Origin: Sabethes cyaneus
Taxonomy: Eukaryota; Arthropoda; Insecta; Diptera; Culicidae
Reading direction: 5' to 3'
Assembly (NCBI RefSeq): GCF_943734655.1
Contig: NC_071355.1
Coordinates: 241,699,183 to 241,763,182 of the forward strand
DNA: 64,000 bases
The notes under the pieces were generated by a model. The model saw only the letters and a list, made by a program, of their open reading frames with translations. It was not told the origin of the DNA and searched no databases. Shown in pieces: positions 53,710 through 63,500 of this stretch. The position numbers were made by a program, and so were the translations under genes. How positions within the stretch are numbered: position 1 is the stretch's first letter; each line of letters begins with the position of its first letter.

Positions 53710-53810
53710 CATGTAAAGTTATCCAACTATAGTCTTTTCTTAAATTTAAAAGTCCAGCTTAATTTTTCTAGGGCGGGCTGAGCTATTAGCGCTCAAAACC
53801 TTTCATTTTT
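53710..53810 (+). repeat. Target-site duplication, left copy (101 bp) of the LOA element
   Basis: Identical base for base to 58415-58515. It starts catgtaaagttatccaacta and ends cgctcaaaacctttcatttt plus one T. Immediately after it the element begins (ggctggcaaatgag). The junction base C may belong to the element, so the true length is 100 or 101. Confidence 0.92.
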
Positions 53811-54440
53811 GGCTGGCAAATGAGTGAACATGTGCAAATATATCACCTCTGTTTTCTAACTCCTATCTCTACCTCCACGAGGTGCCGGCTGGGGTACGGT
53901 AGCCAAAGTTGCGCACCTGGTGGTACGCAACCTTGGTTGTCGTATGCAGACAGAGAAGGTGGAACACTCGCCGTGTGGTTTCCGGCTACCTAATCATGCA
54001 GTTCGGCGCAGGTTTTTCGGAGGGCGCGGCTGCGGGGTCTGGGCACACCGGGAGAGAGTTGTTTTCTCAGCTGGCTTAGCACAGAGAGAGAGAGACTCTA
54101 AATCGGTCTGTGTTACACAATCTGCAGTTAGGCCCTTTGGCGGTTGGTGCCGAATTGTACGTTTGGGCAAAAATTGAGCCACGGGACCTGATCCTGCCGG
54201 GAGTCGGCAAATCAGGAGCCCCTAAGTCAAGGTCTACCTCCGTGCCGATGACTGAATGGCTGGAGGGGTGAAAACATGCCAGTCGCGAACGGAGTGCTTT
54301 GGGCATCTTGCCCCTACTGTGCCATGCGGGGCTCTGGTACGGTCGATCTTTGTTGTCCCTTGCGTTTCGTGGGAACAGCATAGTAGTCCTGCCCAATTTC
54401 CCTTATGGGTTTTACGCCAAGTGCGTTCTGGCCAATATAA

Positions 54441-57400
54441 TTGGCTTCGCTTACAATTTGCTGTCTGATCTGTGTTGGAGATTGTTTGTGCATATACTCC
54501 GCTAGTCAAATAGTTAGGGTCGCACAAATAAATCTTCAACACAAACGGGCAGCAAATTTGTATTTATGCGAAAAACTTTTTAATGGCTCTGTCACCATCG
54601 CATTGGTTCAGGAGCCATATTTTCGCAAGGGGTACTTTCATTCGACGGATATTGGAAACCAGAACTTTGCTGCTTTCAGCAAAACTGGTATGACAAATCC
54701 TCGTTTGATGCCCAGGGCATGCATATTGTTGCATAGGTCAATAAGTGCATGCCTTATCTCTGAGTTGACTACTCGAGATATTTGTGCAGTCACAGTAGAA
54801 CTCGTCGTGGATGATGTCCATAGGCGCTATGTCTACTGTTCTGCATACTTACCACACGATGAACCGTCTCCCAGCGACGATTTCAGAAATGTGGTGAGAT
54901 ACTGCCAATCTAATGGGCTTCCGCTCATTGTAGGCAGTGATGCCAATGCCCATCACATCATTTGGGGCAGCTCGGATATCAATCCGAGAGGCTCTGATTT
55001 GATGGAATATTTGAGTAGTACCAACCTTGGAATACTCAACATTGGCAATTGTCCAACTTTCATACGAGCTGGTAGAGAGGAAGTGTTAGATATAACACTC
55101 TGCTCTAACAGGATCAGTCATGAGTTGGCACAATGGCATGTTTCAAATGAGACACCAATATCTGATCATTGCTTTATATATTTTGATCATTTGGGTGTCT
55201 CCTTGAACGCTGCAACCTTTCGCAATCCGAGATTTTCTGACTGGGAACTCTTTGAGGAGGAACTGGCGACGAAATTTCAAGGATTCGAACCGACGATTGA
55301 GTCATCGATCGACTTGGATGTGGCTGTAGATGTCACAACATCTTTTATTGCGGAAGCTTTTGAAGTAGCTTGCCCGCTAAAAACTATTAAAACGACTAGA
55401 GGAACACCATGGTGGAACTCTCATCTCGCGGAACTAAAGAAACGATGCAGGAGAGCCTGGAATAGACGTCGGAGGGATGGCGTGGAGCCTTTCAAGCAGG
55501 CCCGGAAAGCCTATGCAAAGGCTTTACGATCTTCAGCACGCACGAGCTGGCACAGGTTCTGTAGCAACGTTTCCAGTTTCGGCGAGGCAAGTCGACTTAA
55601 TAAAATACTGTCAAAATCGAAAGATTATCAGGTTAATAACATTCGAAGTTCGAACGGTGAATACTGTTCGAATGACAATGAAATCCTGGAATGTCTCTTT
55701 TATAGTCACTTTCCGGGCTGTGTGGAACCTGAAGTTCGAAACGATCCAGAAATCGTTTTAGGTGGCTTAGACTCATGGGCTTTTGCTCGGAGACTTGTCA
55801 CAACTGAAGCGATTGAGTGGGCCGTGAACAGCTTCTCTCCATACAAATCTCCTGGAACAGATGGAATATACCCTATTCTACTGCAGAAAGGATTCAAGTA
55901 CTTCAAACACATTCTGAGAAGGATGTTTGTGTGTAGTATTGCTATTGGGTACATCCCAACTCAGTGGCGTGAAATAACCATTAAGTTCATTCCTAAAGGT
56001 GGACGCGCGACATACGAGCAAGCAAAAAGTTTTAGACCAATCAGTCTAACGTCATTCTTGCTTAAATCACTTGAGCGGATTGTTGATCACCACATCCGCG
56101 AAACAAGCTTAGTAGAAGTTCCTCTTCATTCAGCACAACATGCTTATCAAAGTGGCAAATCTACAACCACTTTATTACATGATGTGGTGGATAAAATTGA
56201 GGTTGCTTTTTCACAAAAGGAATCTTGCTTAGGAACTTTTTTGGATATTGAAGGCGCGTTTGATAACGTATCTTTCGCTTCCATTTTGGAGGCTGCTCGT
56301 TATCATAATGTGCCTTCAATAATCATAAAGTGGATAGAACAAATGCTTAGTAACCGATTGCTTTTTTCGTCCTTACGGCAAGCAAGCATTTGGAAGCAAA
56401 GTGTTTGTGGATGTCCACAAGGTGGCGTTCTCTCGCCTCTTTTATGGAACCTTGTGGCGGACGGCCTATTGAGGAAACTCAATGGTCTAGGCTATCCGTC
56501 ATATGGTTTTGCGGATGACTATCTCATCCTAGTAGTTGGAAAGTGCATAAGCACATTATTTGACTTAATGCAGCAGGCACTACGCGTCGTGGAAACGTGG
56601 TGCCGAGAAACTGCACTTTCGGTAAATCCGAGCAAAACATCTATCGTCTTATTTTCAAGACGTAGAAATACCAATGGAGCTCGCGCTCTGCGCTTTTACG
56701 ATTCGGATGTTGATGTTGTGAACGAAGTGAAGTACGTGGGGTTGATTCTCAACTCCAAGCTTGACTGGTCCACAAATATTGACTTCCGAATTAAAAAAGC
56801 GTGCATGGTCTTTGGGCAATGTAGACGAGCAATTGGCAACTCTTGGGGGCTTAAACCCAAATACATACACTGGTTATACACGGTCGTTGTCAGACCAATA
56901 CTGGCGTATGGTTGTCTTGTATGGTGGCAGAGAGGGGAAGTTGTGACTGTCCAGACAAAGCTAAACCATCTTCAAAGGATGTGTTTAATGGCAATGTCTG
57001 GTGCATTTACTACAACTCCTACTGCCGCCCTAGAAGCTATTTTCAATATTAAACCTCTACACTTCCACCTGAAGCAAGAGGCACTAATATGTGCTTATCG
57101 ACTACACGCGATTGGCCTTTGGCAGTCTGTGGACGGTTCCACTGGTCATACTCGATTGTGGTCGCAAATTGTTGCTGAGGACAAGTTTGCCCTTGCTCCT
57201 AGCGATGTAACGCTCATGCGTACTTTCCCGTATAGGACTTTCTCAAGTGACTTTCCTCCTAGAGAGGATTGGATGTCAGGCTACATGGAAAGGAAAATTT
57301 CCGACTATGTGGTCTGTTATACCGATGGTTCCTTGTACGAAGGTCGCGCGGGTGCTGGTGTTTACTGCCGTGAGCTAGAATTGGAGGAATCCTATTCGTT

Positions 57401-58142
57401 GGGTAGTTACTGCACCGTTTTTCAAGCTGAAATCTTTGCAATTATGTGCGGAGCTCAGTTTGCACTTCAGAAAGAACTGATAGGCAAGATTATCTACTTC
57501 TGTTCTGACAGTCAAGCCGCTATAAAAGCCCTTTGTGCGGCTAATTCTAAATCTAAAACAGTCATCGCCTGCCACACCCAATTAGAAGAACTAAGCATTC
57601 TAAATGCCGTTCATCTGGTTTGGGTTCCTGGCCATTCTGGTATAACCGGAAATGAATGGGCTGATGAACTAGCAAGATCTGGAGCAGAAAAGTCGGTTTT
57701 CGGACCGGAACCTGCTTTACCAATTGCGGCATGTTGGATAAAACAAAAGATTCGATCTTGGTTTTCATCTGAACATGTACGTTATTGGGAAAATCTTGAA
57801 ACTTGTCGTCAAACGAAAAGTTTCATTGTTAAGCCTTGTGAGAAGGTTGCGAAATTTCTTTTGCAACACTCAAAGGTAAATTGCAGTATTCTTGTCAGAT
57901 CACTGACTGGTCACTGCAGGCTAAATTATCATATGGCTACGATTCAGCGAGCTGAATCGTTTCATAGTAATTTATGTGAATCCGAATACGGTACACCATA
58001 TCACGTAATTTGCAACTGTCCTGCAGTAGCACAATTGCGTCATAGGATCTTTGGATCCTACGTCTTAAATGAATCGGATTTTAGGAAACTAAAATTACGA
58101 GACATTTTGATGTTCCTTACCGAAAGCGGTATTGAGCTATAA
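54441..58142 (+). CDS. LOA/Lian-type retrotransposon Pol: APE endonuclease, reverse transcriptase, RNase H
   Basis: Apurinic-type endonuclease at about 27-250: N31 in Q-I-N-L-Q, E58 in Q-E-P-Y, S-D-A-N at 166-169, S-D-H at 241-243. It nicks target DNA to prime reverse transcription. RT at about 505-760: P-I-S-L-T at 533, D602 in F-L-D-I-E-G-A-F-D, P-Q-G-G-V-L-S-P at 659, and F-A-D-D at 690-693. RNase H at about 955-1085: D962 in Y-T-D-G-S, E997 in A-E-I, D1023 in S-D-S-Q, and H-S-G then N-E-W-A-D with D1075. A C-terminal Cys/His segment follows (C-x-x-E-x-G-T-P-x-H-x-x-x-x-C). No stops or frameshifts, so it may still be active or inserted recently. The annotated ATG is the first in frame; the endonuclease fold begins about 25 residues later, so the exact start is uncertain. 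Confidence 0.95.
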   Translation: MASLTICCLICVGDCLCIYSASQIVRVAQINLQHKRAANLYLCEKLFNGSVTIALVQEPYFRKGYFHSTDIGNQNFAAFSKTGMTNPRLMPRACILLHRSISACLISELTTRDICAVTVELVVDDVHRRYVYCSAYLPHDEPSPSDDFRNVVRYCQSNGLPLIVGSDANAHHIIWGSSDINPRGSDLMEYLSSTNLGILNIGNCPTFIRAGREEVLDITLCSNRISHELAQWHVSNETPISDHCFIYFDHLGVSLNAATFRNPRFSDWELFEEELATKFQGFEPTIESSIDLDVAVDVTTSFIAEAFEVACPLKTIKTTRGTPWWNSHLAELKKRCRRAWNRRRRDGVEPFKQARKAYAKALRSSARTSWHRFCSNVSSFGEASRLNKILSKSKDYQVNNIRSSNGEYCSNDNEILECLFYSHFPGCVEPEVRNDPEIVLGGLDSWAFARRLVTTEAIEWAVNSFSPYKSPGTDGIYPILLQKGFKYFKHILRRMFVCSIAIGYIPTQWREITIKFIPKGGRATYEQAKSFRPISLTSFLLKSLERIVDHHIRETSLVEVPLHSAQHAYQSGKSTTTLLHDVVDKIEVAFSQKESCLGTFLDIEGAFDNVSFASILEAARYHNVPSIIIKWIEQMLSNRLLFSSLRQASIWKQSVCGCPQGGVLSPLLWNLVADGLLRKLNGLGYPSYGFADDYLILVVGKCISTLFDLMQQALRVVETWCRETALSVNPSKTSIVLFSRRRNTNGARALRFYDSDVDVVNEVKYVGLILNSKLDWSTNIDFRIKKACMVFGQCRRAIGNSWGLKPKYIHWLYTVVVRPILAYGCLVWWQRGEVVTVQTKLNHLQRMCLMAMSGAFTTTPTAALEAIFNIKPLHFHLKQEALICAYRLHAIGLWQSVDGSTGHTRLWSQIVAEDKFALAPSDVTLMRTFPYRTFSSDFPPREDWMSGYMERKISDYVVCYTDGSLYEGRAGAGVYCRELELEESYSLGSYCTVFQAEIFAIMCGAQFALQKELIGKIIYFCSDSQAAIKALCAANSKSKTVIACHTQLEELSILNAVHLVWVPGHSGITGNEWADELARSGAEKSVFGPEPALPIAACWIKQKIRSWFSSEHVRYWENLETCRQTKSFIVKPCEKVAKFLLQHSKVNCSILVRSLTGHCRLNYHMATIQRAESFHSNLCESEYGTPYHVICNCPAVAQLRHRIFGSYVLNESDFRKLKLRDILMFLTESGIEL

Positions 58143-58414
58143 GCTCTTATTTATCATGAGTATACCCCCCAGGGGGTGTACTTTTGATAAGTTAACTACC
58201 AAGGATTGCAGTATCCCTTCGGGGGTACAAAAATCTCTCGGTATATATATGTTTGTGTTTGTCCAAATTCCTCATCCACCCCTTCCTATTCCTCCTGTTT
58301 TCCTTCCCGTCCTCATCAGGTAAATGATGACACGGGCAAGATGGGCAAGGCACAAATCTTCCACATGATTGTGAGGAACGTGCTGCTCGAGCCAAAGATG
58401 TTGATACCTGATAC
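58143..58414 (+). other. 3'UTR and terminal heptamer repeat of the LOA element
   Basis: The sequence has two hairpin-like strings (acccccagggggtgta and atcccttcgggggtac), then a pyrimidine-rich part, and ends tgatacctgatacc. The 3' UTR of such elements normally contains the RNA structure recognised by their own RT. Confidence 0.6.
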
Positions 58415-58515
58415 CATGTAAAGTTATCCAACTATAGTCTTTTCTTAAATTTAAAAGTCCAGCTTAATTTTTCTAGGGCGGGCTGAGCTATTAGCGCTCA
58501 AAACCTTTCATTTTT
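58415..58515 (+). repeat. Target-site duplication, right copy (101 bp) of the LOA element
   Basis: Perfect match to 53710-53810. After it the host repeat continues (cgtgacgctcgcatttttcg) with the same sequence that follows the homologous end in the reverse complement of 40431-40530. The right copy therefore sits in its ancestral position. Confidence 0.92.
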
Positions 58516-58600
58516 CGTGACGCTCGCATTTTTCGATTTTTTGGAATGACACCCTATCTCAAAACTTGCCGTAAGACGTAGTCCTACGTCAAAACAAATG
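58516..58600 (-). repeat. Second copy of the tgacgtaggactacgtct repeat
   Basis: Reverse complement of 40431-40517 with few differences. A more diverged copy is at about 61580-61650. Marks the host repeat into which the LOA element inserted. Confidence 0.75.
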
Positions 58601-58679
58601 AAAATATAAGTCACGAAAATAACAAAATAACTGATACAGAAATGACACAAAAAATAAATAGAACAAACCTCGTGTTTTT

Positions 58680-58809
58680 GTTTGTTTGTTTTGATTATAG
58701 TCACTTTAACCAGCTTTGGGTCATTCGTGACTTCTGCGGGGTTGGGATTTGAACCCAGGTCCTCGGCGTGAGAGGCGTGAATGCTAACCACTACGCCGGG
58801 ACTGACCCC
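58680..58809 (-). repeat. tRNA-derived SINE with perfect 13-bp target duplication
   Basis: Minus strand: the head gtcccggcgtagtggttagc gives an A box (GCGTAGTGGTTAGC). A B box GGGTTCAAATCCC follows about 40 bp later, then a 60-bp tail ending in (caaa)n. acctcgtgttttt occurs at both 58667-58679 and 58810-58822. The 130-bp element is therefore a recent, intact retroposon and not a tRNA gene. The head resembles an acidic amino-acid tRNA, though the anticodon stem pairs poorly. Confidence 0.88.
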
Positions 58810-58832
58810 ACCTCGTGTTTTTCGTCTTGACC

Positions 58833-59075
58833 TTGAAATCCGGTTATAATCTCAGATTATAGCTTGGTTCGACCCATGCACCTTCTAGCATTGGACAAAA
58901 GGTAGGAGTCACAACGACAACTTGTTAAGAGTAGCTACCGATAACCCCCTCCCCCCCCCCCCCCGCTTACCTTTCCACTCTTTCCCCTCCATTTCAAAAA
59001 CTTTTCATTACTTTCCCCTACCGTCCCTTCATCAATAGTACTAGTAGAACCACCGTTTCAAAACAATACAAAAAA
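58833..59075 (+). repeat. C-tract SINE-like repeat (copy 3)
   Basis: Same ordered blocks as 2161-2410 and 29280-29515: aaatccggttataatctcag, agcttggttcgacccatgca, ggtaggagtcacaacg. A poly-C run follows at about 58947-58964, then ctaccgtcccttcatcaa and accgtttcaaaac. The tRNA-like 5' part is truncated here to the end of the B box. Confidence 0.65.
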
Positions 59076-62000
59076 AATCAAGTTTTTATGACGGTAGTTT
59101 TCACAATTTACGGAGGTAACGGTAGAAGAAAGTAATGAAACAAAGAGTCGGTAGTATCTAATAGATTAAGACCAGGCGTGAAGGGGAAAAAGTGGAAGAA
59201 GACGGGGTAAGGGAGGCAAGAGCCATTTGAAGCAATCCCTAAAAAGTTGTGTACCGAAATCGTTTATCCAAGCATGGATCGAATCAAGCTGTGATTGGGG
59301 TTTTATAACCAGACTCGAACCCACTGCCGCTCCCTGGACAGGACAAAAAATTAGTTAAAAGCTAAAAATTATCGTTTAAAGCTAAATATTTCAAGCTACA
59401 AGTCCATCATTTTGATTCGCTGCTTTTGCACGGTAAAATTGCAACACACTCAAATTGCTGTAGCTTTTGAACCGTTGAGTAAAATTAATTACGATTGTCC
59501 ATGGAGAAAGTTCAAAGTGTACAGTTCAAGTGAGTTTTTACATCGAGTGCGCAACGATCTAAAAAATAGCATCGAAAGAACAGCTCGTTTGCGAAAAAAA
59601 TCTACACGAGTACATCGAAAATAAGAATCTTTCTCATCGTGCCATCGGTAACAATCAGAGGGGTTGTGTACAAGACACGGCCGCATAGATTGCCTATCTC
59701 TTTTAGTTTCGTCGCAATTTAATGTTAAACGCAACGTAATGAATAAGTGATGAATTAATATTAAAAAACTGCACGAACTCATACATCACGCATAGTACAC
59801 CAGATCACCGCGTGCGACGGACACGGTCTGTAGCGCATGGAAAACAACGACGAAACAGACTTTCGGGTCTCTTTAGGACGTTTCAGAAAACGATTGCAGC
59901 ATGAAAATGTATTTGCTAGAAGAATGTGCGGACAGTCACCTTTGCTATTACTTCGCCTGTTGTGTAGCAGCACCGAAAGCCGAGAAGGAATACGGTTCTA
60001 GATTTTCCGACTGTCGGCTACCTAATGCAAGTAAACACACGTCCTGTACAAGGACATTTATGACAATGCACCGTCGCTTCAGAAAAGAAGCCTTGTTTTC
60101 AACGAGGCTTCGAGGAGAGCAGCACCAGTAAGTGGCGTCACCGATACATGACATTTTGCGGATCGTGGGAAATGATCCCAAGACACGCACAAGGTAAAAT
60201 GCGGCACAGTTCCGTGTCACACTGGAAGGTGTGGAGCGGGTTGAACCGGGCAAAAATACTTTCTTTCCAAACTACAGATTCAAGAGCTGCTGCCTGTGGA
60301 TAAACTTAAGAGGCTTGAGTTTTGCAGGATTATGCTAGCAAAAGTGGAGGCGAACCCTCAATTTATAGAAAACATGGCTGTTTTTCATACGTGTCAGACC
60401 GTGTCCGTTGCAGGCGGTGATCTAATGTGCTATGTATAAATTCGTGCAATTTTCAGATACTAATTCGTCACTCAAGACGATACGGTTGAAATTGAACTGC
60501 AACGAAATAAAAAGTGATAAGAGTTTAACGCCAAAGAACGAATTGTCGAAGCAAAGTACCAGAGCTTCAAATTGGTAGATAAAAGCAATCAACTTTATTA
60601 CACTTTTTTAGAAGAAATTTGATGAAAGCGCCTTGGGAAACACTTATTTCAAAGCTTTTTGCTTCTGAATTTTTAATATTAGGCTTTTCTCAGCTTTCGA
60701 ATTAAAGAAACAGAATCGAGCTAGCTAGCATACTTTTTGTACTAAAGCTAATTTAATGGAAACAGAGCCGAAAATTGAAAATGTTTAATACCTCCGTAAC
60801 GATTGAGACTTGACCTATGCGTAGAAGGATGTCAAATGTCAAATGTGATCCTTTATCATCTCCTTAAATATTCGCACTAAGCTACGTAACTCCCTGATAT
60901 GTATTTCGATGATATCAAAAAATTATTATGTTTTAAAGTGTTTGGCTGTGCTGCAGGTTGCAAAATCAAATTTTTTGCAAAATTTTGCCTTATACTGAGT
61001 TCACGGATCCCTTCTGCTTTTATTCATCATTTTCGAAGTTAATCTAAATGTAATGCTTGCCTATTGAAACTATGTAATGAATTGGAAGCAACTAACTGAC
61101 GCAAAGCAGCAAATGAAACGTTCAAAACTATTCTCGAGTAAGCGTGTCGCTGATTTTCCTCGCTTTGAGAATTCCCTTGAGCCCTGTTTCCGTGCAAGAC
61201 AGCAGTTCCGAACAGTACCAATGTGGATACAATCTGGCAAACGGAAAGGATGACCGCTTACTTGTCTATGACGTGTCACTTTTAGGACATCAAATTGGAC
61301 TGGATTCAATGTTTAAAGATAAAATCGGTTGAAGAAAATGGGTGGTTTTATACTTTAACAAAATTGTTTACTTTCAGGATATCAAATTGAACTAGGTTAA
61401 ATGTTCAAACGGTAAAATCGGTTGAAGGAAAGGGGTGGTTTTGCACTCCGGCGTAGCGTACTTTCCAACGGCAATGGCAACTTTCCTTACGAATTAATAG
61501 CGGTCTTCATTTGGGCCAACGCGTAATCGATTTGTGCAAAAATATCAAAACTCCATCGGGAAACCGCTAAGCGTTCAAAACATGACCACTTTTCGAGAAC
61601 GATTTTTCGGAATAACACCCTATCTTGCCAAACCTTGCAGTAAGACGTAGTAAAATCGTGTGTCTGTCAAATCACACCATTTCGGTTCAAAATTCTGATA
61701 CAAAACTTGGAAAATAAATGGTGATCAGTCTGCGGTCTGGATCTATATTCAGTAAACAACGTTTGAGAAATCATTTTGTGTAGGATTCTCCCATATTCCA
61801 ATCGAATCTAATTCTCCAACAATAAGAATAAGAAGTAATATGAGCTGGTGAACTGAAAGTGACAGTTTTGGAAGCATGGTTGGATTTTGACCAACCGATT
61901 ATTATTGCAATAGTGAAAATGTTCAAAAATCGACTATAATAGAACATCAGGTAAAAATTTAAAACGATGCGATTTTAGAAAAACCCGCTGAATATCATGA

Positions 62001-62954
62001 AAAAGTGCAAATAAATGTTTTATTCTACCACATTGTGAAGTGTGCTCAGATATCGAGACACGTTACAGTCAATAAAATATCTATAATACAGTACGTGGGA
62101 GTTGAGGGAAATCAGAGTTGGTTCAAAATCCTCAGGTATTCTGCTACTGCATGCAATACTTAAATGTTTAAAAATTAGTTTCCTCATTTCTTATGCAATA
62201 CGTTCAAGCTGCAGGTTTATTATCAGTTCTTGATCATAACAAACATAAATTTAAGAGCTTTAATTTTACGCGGTATTCCTCTACTACTCCACAAAGAAAA
62301 AATGATTTCTGTGATATGTTAGTTAAAATTACAATAGATTACAAGGTAATATTTGTTGAACAATGGAAGCACCGTTGTGTTGCTGCACTATAATTTCAAT
62401 TATGGTTAATCAGAAATTACAAAACACAATAATAATGTTTTTTTACATTTTATAACACAGTTCTTCACTGTAATAATTTTGCACGGCCGCCGGTCTTGAA
62501 CAGTCTCTCTTTGTTTTTGTCCAGCATATTTTTCCTATACACTTTGTGGCACAGTTCGAGGCCAACCACTTTAAGTATTTTACAGTCGCACTAATCGATT
62601 AACACTTTCGAATCTTTTCAAGTGACCCCCAATTGATTTCATTCAATCGTAACATCCTGTCACCGGGAAAACACATCTAGGAATTATCCGGAGAGGTGCA
62701 GTATGGCAATGAAAATCGAAAATCGAAATGCATCTGCTCCTGCTGGGTAAGGCCGGCAGTGCAACAATTTGTGCATTTCCGCCATTGCTGCCATCGGAAT
62801 CAATGTGTTCGGCACGCTTCTACTCTGGAGGACAAATGGCATTCACGAAACGAATACAAACACATGCAAATTTCTGCATGGGTATTTTTAGTACTTCATT
62901 TGATTGGAATTTCACTTCCTAAAGCAATGTAAAATAGTTTAAAAACCAACTTAC
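59076..62954. other. ETS intron 1, distal part; AT-rich, no gene recognised
   Basis: A fragment of the histone-associated repeat end lies at 59655-59690 and a diverged copy of the gacgtag repeat at 61580-61650. A duplicated phrase, aaaatcggttgaagaaa(a/g)gggtggtttt with gatatcaaattg / gacatcaaattgga upstream, occurs near 61285-61350 and 61375-61445 (tandem unit of about 90 bp). Frames of 60-100 codons have no motifs. Confidence 0.4.
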
Positions 62955-63500
62955 TAGTCTCGTTAGGTTCGAATGAATCGGACTTATATTCTGTGCCAAC
63001 GAATTCATTTCGCGTTAAATCATATTTATCCTCAGTGATTAATCCTTTTAACCGTAAACGACTGCTATCATTAACCACCACCAGCGCTCAATAGCTTGTC
63101 ACTTGTTTGCACCAATAAATCCACCCAACAATCACAGCAAAGAGTCCAAAATGTCACAATTCATCCGGTTTGGTCCGTCCTTCCGTCCGATTCGTTCAAA
63201 TTCCCGCAGTCAACTGAGATTGACGGTCGAGATAAATCACCGTTCCGTCTGTTCCGGAGTGATGTAAAAGCATGCCGAAAAAATTTTCCCACCCCCCGCG
63301 CGCGCTGCCTTGCGAAAACATTTCGGGAAGGAAGGAAAAGCATTTTCCTTCGCAGGACGCGACGATCCTGGCCCGTGCCGTGTGCGAGGCTGTGAAAGTG
63401 TAAACAAAACGAGCAAAAAAAAGATAAGCGAATAAAAAACCCCACACAGTAATCGTTGACTTAAAATAAAGGGGCGGAGCCAAACGAACGGCACTCTCGC
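62955..63500 (-). promoter_or_regulatory. Ets96B: Candidate first non-coding exon and promoter of Ets96B
   Basis: On the minus strand, unique sequence of leader-like texture runs about 500 bp and ends in a consensus donor, GAGACTA|GTAAGT, with the last exon base at 62955. Just upstream lie a GC-rich stretch, a GC box (GGCTCCGCCCC at about 63471-63481), TTTATTTTAAG, and GAGA-like GAGCGAGAG. No ATG-initiated frame of useful length matches the phase of the exon at 45930, so the exon is probably untranslated and the start codon lies at 45903. Linkage to Ets96B rests on strand, order and absence of another gene between. It is inference. Confidence 0.4.

Larger units (their letters stand above)
53811..58414 (+). 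mobile_element. LOA-clade non-LTR retrotransposon (Lian-like), apparently full coding length
   Basis: 4,604 bp between the two 101-bp direct repeats. Layout: 630 bp of 5' leader without a recognisable ORF1 (no zinc knuckles), one 1,233-codon ORF, then a 272-bp 3' UTR. The 3' UTR ends in two tandem copies of tgatacc (58401-58414), in place of a poly-A tail. Short-tandem 3' ends are common in I/LOA-group elements. The arrangement of one ORF with endonuclease, RT and RNase H is as I recall for Lian of Aedes aegypti. It lies antisense within ETS intron 1, between the histone-linked repeat and its natural right neighbour. Confidence 0.9.

Noticed and set aside
53920..54177. An 85-codon frame as ORF1 of the LOA element
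   Set aside because: No zinc knuckles, coiled coil or basic RNA-binding character. Cys and Arg content reflects GC-rich leader sequence.
58733..58803. A tRNA gene on the minus strand
   Set aside because: A and B boxes are present, but the anticodon stem pairs poorly and the unit is flanked by a 13-bp direct repeat with a (caaa)n tail, so it is a SINE.
62896..63081. A coding first exon of the ETS gene
   Set aside because: The frame opens with GTG just after an in-frame TGA, and its phase at the 62955 donor does not fit the 45930 acceptor. It is better read as untranslated leader.
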